Program-made: the position numbers and the translations under genes
NCBI GenBank assembly: GCA_022866185.1
Contig: JALHUG010000180.1
Coordinates: 1 to 8,792, forward strand
DNA: 8,792 bases
Direction of reading: 5' to 3'
From: Dehalococcoidia bacterium
GTDB taxonomy: Bacteria; Chloroflexota; Dehalococcoidia; SM23-28-2
The notes under the pieces: generated by a model
What the model was told of the DNA's origin: nothing
The model's database searches: none
Seen by the model: only the letters and a program-made list of their open reading frames with translations
In this document: in pieces, positions 4,434-8,792 of the stretch
How the letters are laid out: every line of letters starts with the position of its first letter
How positions within the stretch are numbered: the first letter of the stretch is position 1

Positions 4434-5816
4434 CTACGGCGGTTGGGGCACGACCAGGGACGTACCTACAGGAACGACATTGGGGTCGGGGAGACTATTC
4501 AGCCCCAGCAAGACCTCGACGGTTGTGCCGTACCTCTCAGCGATTAGGCCAAGCGTTTCCCCCTCCTCCACGATGTGCACGGTCGTACTGGCAGCCGTTT
4601 CGGATCGGCGGGGGACGAGGATGGCCTGCCCGGTATAGAGGAGATTCGGCTCCGCCAGGTCGTTCAGGCGCAGGAGCTCGTCGACGGTCGTCTCATACTT
4701 AGCGGCGATATCGGACAGGCTATCGTAGGGCTGGACAATGTAGGTTTCCGTCGGGCCGGGCGCCTCTGTCGGTTGGGGAGGCGGCGCCTCCGCCGGTCCG
4801 GGCGTGGTGGTGGGGGAGGGTTTGGCGGTGGCAGTGCGGGTAGCAGTGGGCGTGCCCGAAGGGATTGGCTCTATCTGAGGCGGCGGGACGAGAGCCTGCA
4901 TTCGCTGCACCTCTTGTGCAAACTCATGTGGAGAAATCTGCACATTCTGCACGCCAATACTGGGCGTGGTGCTGGCGGCGATGCCCAGGAAGGGCACCAC
5001 GAGATATAGTGCGATGTTAGTTATGCCGTGGGAAAGGGTGACGCCCAAGAGGGAGCGCGTCTTGGCCACCACGCAGCCGAAAAACAACCCTACCGCGAAC
5101 ACGAAGGCCACGTCGACCACCGATTTGTAGCCCAAGTGGAGGACGGCGAAAACGACGGTTACATATAGGATGGCCCACTTTCCCAAGGCATCGCTGGATG
5201 CTGACTGCATGACGCCTCGAAACACCAGCTCCTCATTGAAGCCAGTGCCGATCAGAAGGATGAGAGCCGGTAGCCAGAAGGCACCCCAACTGAACTCGTC
5301 GATGAGGGGCTTAGGCTTGAGGATGAAGTACTCGGCGACGCCGAAGGCCAAGCCGGTGGCGACTACCAGCGCCTGAATACGGAGGGACCGCACACTGAAG
5401 CCAATGCTGCGCCAGCTCAGGCCCAGGGTACGGGCCGTCAAAAGGGCCGCGATCATCAAGGGCGCGCCGACGATGGCGTACCAGTACATGAGATCGAGAT
5501 TCTCCAGCGGCATTGACAGGCTGAGAATGCGGACGAGAGGGGCAAGTGCCAGAACTAGCAGCAGCTTGTGGTATGGCTGCCTTGTTACCAGGGAGGCCTG
5601 CACGAGAAGGGCTGTGAGAATGCCGATGTGCAGGGCGAGGCCCCAGCGGGCATCGGTCATTACGGTGAGGAGCTCGGCAACAGCAATGAGGATAACGTAG
5701 ACGACGGCCAGGATGGGCATTATAGGCACAGCCCTGGCGCGAATGGCCCAGACGGCGGGGATGAAAGGCGGGCGGCTGATAACAGTTGCCTCGGCCTGGT
5801 GGCCACCACTGCGCAT
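4434..5816 (-). CDS. CPBP-type intramembrane protease fused to two C-terminal LysM domains
   Basis: A 460-residue polytopic membrane protein. Residues 29 to about 285 form several membrane helices, including the CPBP/Abi glutamic-protease core: E195-E196-x3-R200 (NEELVFRG), H227 (AVLHLGY) and H263-x3-N267 (SHGITN), the expected catalytic set. A Pro/Thr-rich linker follows (about 315-357). LysM 1 (about 358-403, YIVQPYDSLSDIAAKYETT) and LysM 2 (about 412-457, VHIVEEGETLGLIAERYGTT) would bind peptidoglycan or another GlcNAc polymer outside the membrane. The frame extends to a TTG at 5897 and an ATG at 5885, but neither has a ribosome-binding site. The ATG at 5816 has GGAAGG 9 bases upstream and is preferred. 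It diverges from a DUF1616 gene with the same linker-LysM-LysM tail. CPBP members cleave prenylated proteins or act in bacteriocin immunity; the substrate here is unknown. Confidence 0.9.
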   Translation of the reverse strand: MRSGGHQAEATVISRPPFIPAVWAIRARAVPIMPILAVVYVILIAVAELLTVMTDARWGLALHIGILTALLVQASLVTRQPYHKLLLVLALAPLVRILSLSMPLENLDLMYWYAIVGAPLMIAALLTARTLGLSWRSIGFSVRSLRIQALVVATGLAFGVAEYFILKPKPLIDEFSWGAFWLPALILLIGTGFNEELVFRGVMQSASSDALGKWAILYVTVVFAVLHLGYKSVVDVAFVFAVGLFFGCVVAKTRSLLGVTLSHGITNIALYLVVPFLGIAASTTPSIGVQNVQISPHEFAQEVQRMQALVPPPQIEPIPSGTPTATRTATAKPSPTTTPGPAEAPPPQPTEAPGPTETYIVQPYDSLSDIAAKYETTVDELLRLNDLAEPNLLYTGQAILVPRRSETAASTTVHIVEEGETLGLIAERYGTTVEVLLGLNSLPDPNVVPVGTSLVVPQPP

Positions 5817-5923
5817 GTGGGTCAGCCTTCCAACCCCAAGGGTTAAGATCGAAAATCCTCGGGATGCAGCCCTTTCCACCGGCATTGACTGCCGCAACAG
5901 CCGGGCCGGTCTTCCCCTTGGAG

Positions 5924-5943
5924 GCCGCGCCTCTTTGCGCGGC
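5924..5943. other. GC hairpin in the divergent intergenic region
   Basis: GCCGCGC-CTCTTT-GCGCGGC, a perfect 7-bp stem with a 6-base loop, lies in the 243-bp gap (5817-6059) between the two divergent LysM-tailed genes. The region must hold both promoters. The A/T-rich patch 5982-6003 (TATTAA, GATTATAG) offers possible -10 boxes for the rightward gene, but I find no convincing -35 partner and call no promoter. The hairpin could be an operator-like site or part of the CPBP gene's 5' leader. Confidence 0.4.
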
Positions 5944-6059
5944 TCCCGCTTGCGGAAAGAGCTACCCCCGAGGATGTATGGGTTATTAACCCCAGATTAT
6001 AGAACAACTCGGTTGGGAATGCACCACCCTCTGAACGGAATTCAGGAGCGAAAGGGCTG

Positions 6060-7310
6060 ATGTTCACCAGAAATATCGACCTTATCATCGCGGCGGCCTG
6101 CGCCCTGGCGACCGTTGCGGTCGTGCTTCTCGTTCCCGCGCTGGGCCCGATTCGTATCGTTCTCGGCTTGCCCTTCCTCCTCCTGCTCCCTGGCTATGCC
6201 CTGCTCGCCGCCCTGTATCCCCGCAAGGGGGATCTCGATCCCATCGAGAGAGTGGCCCTTAGCTTCGGCCTGAGCATCGCCATCGTTCCTCTTATCGGCC
6301 TAGGCCTGAACTATTCGCCGTGGGGCATACGCCTCAATCCCATTCTGGCCTTCGTGACCCTGTTCATCGTGATGGGCGCAGGTGCTGCCGCGTATAGAAG
6401 GCGGGCCGTTCCGGCGGAGGAAGCCTTCGCCATCAATGTCTCCCTGCCGAGGTGGTCTCAAGTTGGCCTGGCTAGGGTAGCCGCGGTCCTGATCGTGGTA
6501 CTCTGTTCGATAGGGTTTGGCGCGGCGGCTTTCCTGGCGACATCGCGCGGCAGCTCAGAGAGCTTCACCGAGTTCTACATCCTGGGCCCGGACGGCAGAG
6601 CCGAGGGCTACCCACGAACGCTTGAGCTGGGCGACAGTCTGACGGTCACCCTGGGCGTGGTGAATCACGAGGGAGAAGACGCAGGTTACAGGATAGAGGC
6701 AACAGTGGCCGAAAAGGCAGCCGGCCTCACTGACAGGTTGAGGCTCGAGGACGGCGAACGATGGGAGGAGCCGATGACTCTGGCTCCCAACCAGGCGGGG
6801 AACAGCCAAGAGGTCGAGTTCCTGCTTTACAAGGACGGGGTGGACGGGGTGGATGAGGCCTATAGGGCTGTCCATCTGTGGGTTGACGTGAAAGGTCCTC
6901 AGGCGGAAGCCACGCCGCAACCCAAACCCACGGCGACTGTCAGCCCCACGTCGGCTGCCAGCCCCACGCCGCTGCCCACGCCACCTCCTCCCGTCCTGAC
7001 AGCGGGCGCTGGTGGGCTCGTCTATGTGGTCGAACCCGACGACACACTAACCTCGGTCGGCGAGCGCTTCGGTGTCAGCCCAGAGGCGATAGCCGCCGCC
7101 AACGGCATGCCTGAACCTGGCCCCATTCTAGCTGGCGAAGAGTTGATGATTCCGGGTACCACCTACGTAGTGCAGGCGGGCGACAGCCTGGCCTCCATCG
7201 CGGCCGCCTTCGGCGTTACGCCAGCGGCTATAATGGAGGCCAACGGGATCGCAGATGCAAGTACGATCTATGCCGGGCGGGAGGTGGCAATTCCCGGTGT
7301 GGCCCCATAG
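6060..7310 (+). CDS. DUF1616-family membrane protein with two C-terminal LysM domains
   Basis: A 416-residue protein. Helices at about 7-27, 34-53, 66-84 and 93-113 carry the DUF1616 hallmarks (RIVLGLPFLLLLPGYALLAAL, then LDPIERVALSFGLS). A fifth helix is at about 137-160. Residues 165-280 form an external strand-rich domain (EFYILGPDGRAEGYP, then a GDSLTVTLGVVNHEG segment). A Pro/Thr-rich linker (281-318) leads to LysM 1 (321-365, VYVVEPDDTLTSVGERFGVS) and LysM 2 (368-412, TYVVQAGDSLASIAAAFGVT). The DUF1616 function is unknown; the external domain and LysM tail suggest a cell-wall-attached envelope role. The ATG at 6060 follows AGGAG (11 bases) and AAAGGG (3 bases). It is divergent from the similarly tailed CPBP protease gene and 83 bp upstream of the flavoprotein gene on the same strand, with no clear terminator between. 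Confidence 0.9.
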   Translation: MFTRNIDLIIAAACALATVAVVLLVPALGPIRIVLGLPFLLLLPGYALLAALYPRKGDLDPIERVALSFGLSIAIVPLIGLGLNYSPWGIRLNPILAFVTLFIVMGAGAAAYRRRAVPAEEAFAINVSLPRWSQVGLARVAAVLIVVLCSIGFGAAAFLATSRGSSESFTEFYILGPDGRAEGYPRTLELGDSLTVTLGVVNHEGEDAGYRIEATVAEKAAGLTDRLRLEDGERWEEPMTLAPNQAGNSQEVEFLLYKDGVDGVDEAYRAVHLWVDVKGPQAEATPQPKPTATVSPTSAASPTPLPTPPPPVLTAGAGGLVYVVEPDDTLTSVGERFGVSPEAIAAANGMPEPGPILAGEELMIPGTTYVVQAGDSLASIAAAFGVTPAAIMEANGIADASTIYAGREVAIPGVAP

Positions 7311-7393
7311 GCAGCCGAGGCGACGCTGTCAGTGCCACTCGGGGCCTCTCACCCGCCGGCGCACGGTACAAGCACAAGGCGAGGGGGTCAACC

Positions 7394-8614
7394 ATGAAGC
7401 AATGCTATGACGCTGTAGTCGTGGGAGCTGGCCCCGCTGGGTCGGCGGTGGCCAGGGATGTCGCTAGCCGTGGCTTCAGCGTCCTGCTCCTGGAGGAGCA
7501 CAGCGTCATTGGTCAGCCCTTGCACTGCTCCGGCTTAGTGACGCCCCGCACTCTCACTCTGGCCAATGTGGGTGAGCAGGTCGTCCAGAACGAGCTCCGG
7601 AGGGCCGTCATACAGTCCCCGCTGGGCGAGCAGCTCCCGATCGGTGGCGACAGGGTGTATGCTCTCGCCGTCGACCGCGTGCGCCTCGACCAGGCGATGG
7701 CCGGCCAAGCGCAGGAGAGCGGGGCAGAGCTCATCCTGGATGCCAGATTCCTGGAGTTGGAGCAGGCCAACGGCCTGGTGAGAACCTGGGTGGAGAGGCA
7801 CGGTCGGCGCACGCGGGTTATGACCAAGCTGCTCATCGGCGCGGATGGTGCCCAGTCGAGGGTAGCCAAGCAGCTAGGCGTGCACAGGTCCCACAGGACG
7901 GTCATCGGCTTGGCAGCGGAGGTAAGAGCCAAAGAGGCAGTCAGAGACCAGGTGACGGTCCTGTTGGACAAGGACGTGGCCCCCGGCTGGTTTGCCTGGG
8001 TCATTCCCCTGGGCGATGGGCGCCTGCGGGTGGGAACCGGGACTGCCAATGGCCTGAAGCCGGTGGATTCGTTTCGTCGTCTCCGCGCCAGGCTCCCTCA
8101 ATACTTCAACGGCGATCCCATGCTGGCAATGGCGGGCGGTCGCATCCCCTTGTGGAGCCCCATGAGGCTGTACAGCGACAACGTCCTGCTGGTGGGCGAT
8201 GCTGCCCGCCAGGTGAAGCCCACAACCGGCGGAGGGGTCTATATGGGCCTGGTGGGCGCCAAACATGCCGCCAGCGTGGCTGTGGAAGCCCTGCAACGAG
8301 AGGATTTCTCGGCGGCCTTCCTCTCCCGCTATCAGAAGGCATTCATGGCCGATGCAGGCGATGAGCTGAAACGAGGGTCAGACCTGCGGCGGCTATTTGC
8401 CGCCCTCAGCAACGCCCACCTGGAGCGACTGCTGGCAAGGCTCAGGAGTGAGAGGCTGGCAGGGCTGATCAACAACCACGGGGATATCGACTTCCCCTCG
8501 CGGCTATTGTACGAGCTTCTCAGGGCTGCCCCCAGCCTGGCTGCCTTTGTTCGTGCCCCTCTCAGATTTCCCAGGGCCTGGCTGCGGCGGCGGGCCCGCC
8601 AGGAGGAAGCATAG
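7394..8614 (+). CDS. FAD-dependent geranylgeranyl-reductase-family oxidoreductase
   Basis: A 406-residue flavoprotein of the geranylgeranyl reductase family (ChlP/BchP and archaeal lipid reductases), which saturate double bonds of isoprenoid chains. Seen: the N-terminal Rossmann motif GAGPAG (11-16) with the ribose-binding acid at E34-E35; HCSGLV (44-49), the family's conserved Cys-Ser-Gly near the flavin; D94-R95; GADG (149-152); PGWFAWVIP (197-205); and the second FAD motif LVGDAARQVKPTTGGGVYMG (266-285). Length is typical. The ATG at 7394 has GAGGGGG 6 bases upstream. The substrate cannot be read from sequence: menaquinone side chain, a carotenoid, an isoprenoid lipid or a related prenyl group are all possible. 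No chlorophyll or lipid-ether genes are visible here. It may share a transcript with the DUF1616 gene. Confidence 0.9.
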   Translation: MKQCYDAVVVGAGPAGSAVARDVASRGFSVLLLEEHSVIGQPLHCSGLVTPRTLTLANVGEQVVQNELRRAVIQSPLGEQLPIGGDRVYALAVDRVRLDQAMAGQAQESGAELILDARFLELEQANGLVRTWVERHGRRTRVMTKLLIGADGAQSRVAKQLGVHRSHRTVIGLAAEVRAKEAVRDQVTVLLDKDVAPGWFAWVIPLGDGRLRVGTGTANGLKPVDSFRRLRARLPQYFNGDPMLAMAGGRIPLWSPMRLYSDNVLLVGDAARQVKPTTGGGVYMGLVGAKHAASVAVEALQREDFSAAFLSRYQKAFMADAGDELKRGSDLRRLFAALSNAHLERLLARLRSERLAGLINNHGDIDFPSRLLYELLRAAPSLAAFVRAPLRFPRAWLRRRARQEEA

Positions 8615-8616
8615 CT

Positions 8617-8777
8617 GGTTCGTGATTGGTGGGCTCTGGCCTCCCGGGTTCACACGCAACCCCAGCCTGATGGCGTTCGACTATTTAAATTCACCTCTGC
8701 GGGATAAATCCCGCAGCTTCCCCAAAGCTGAGGGTTTCAACCCTCAGGGGTGTTCTTATTTTCTTGATCGCCATAAG
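8617..8777. repeat. Composite long repeat copy (left half matches 3846-3897, right half matches 2971-3082)
   Basis: The left 52 bp match 3846-3897 and the right 112 bp match 2971-3082, the two meeting at the shared CCTGA/CCT junction (8666-8668). It carries the same hairpins as copy 1: TGCGGGAT-AA-ATCCCGCA (8698-8715), AGCTT-CCCCA-AAGCT (8715-8729) and CTGAGGGTT-TC-AACCCTCAG (8728-8747), then a T-rich tail. It begins 3 bp after the flavoprotein stop codon, and the last hairpin with TGTTCTTATTTTCTT could end that transcript. Confidence 0.85.
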
Positions 8778-8792
8778 CCCTGCAGCTACGAC

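Noticed and set aside
5817..5897. N-terminal extension of the CPBP protease to TTG 5897 or ATG 5885
   Set aside because: No ribosome-binding site precedes either codon, whereas GGAAGG precedes the ATG at 5816 at workable spacing.
5568..6060. Plus-strand small open frames across the CPBP 5' end and the intergenic region
   Set aside because: They overlap the CPBP gene antisense, lack domain features, and end at the DUF1616 start codon by chance (TGATG).

Overview
The window looks like chromosomal DNA from a high-GC bacterium, most likely a Chloroflexota member (Dehalococcoidia-like). This is inferred from the gene mix, not from any marker match. A classical tRNA-sensing T-box leader points to bacteria. 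The eukaryote-like (type 2) isoleucyl-tRNA synthetase, the DUF1616 membrane protein, a Thr-rich small membrane protein and a geranylgeranyl-reductase-family flavoprotein are a combination familiar from Chloroflexota and archaea. There is no rRNA, tRNA, CRISPR array or intact transposase.

Region 1 (1-2915, minus strand) is an isoleucine-responsive unit. It reads from right to left: a consensus promoter (TTGACA-17-TAGACT), a roughly 300-nt T-box leader with an AUC (Ile) specifier, a terminator hairpin, a 125-residue four-helix membrane protein of unknown function, and ileS, which runs off the left edge after 704 codons. The synthetase carries GIHH (residues 55-58) in place of the class I HxGH signature. 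As I recall, this swapped GxHH signature is associated with mupirocin hyper-resistance in type 2 IleRS. The membrane gene is clearly lower in GC than ileS and separates it from its riboswitch.

Region 2 (2916-3998) holds an HNH endonuclease (minus strand) with an apparently leaderless GTG start. It is flanked by pieces of a dispersed hairpin-rich repeat. A longer, composite copy of that repeat lies at the right edge (8617-8777). Short CCCCGAY-loop-RTCGGGG palindromes recur here and also inside the T-box leader.

Region 3 (3999-4368) is a self-contained unit: promoter, a 79-residue Thr-rich membrane protein, and a strong intrinsic terminator.

Region 4 (4434-7310) contains two divergently transcribed membrane proteins, a CPBP/Abi-type intramembrane protease and a DUF1616 protein. 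Each ends in a Pro/Thr-rich linker and two LysM domains, so they probably act at the same cell-envelope site. Region 5 (7394-8614) is an FAD-dependent geranylgeranyl-reductase-family oxidoreductase, 83 bp downstream of the DUF1616 gene and possibly cotranscribed with it. It is followed by the composite repeat.
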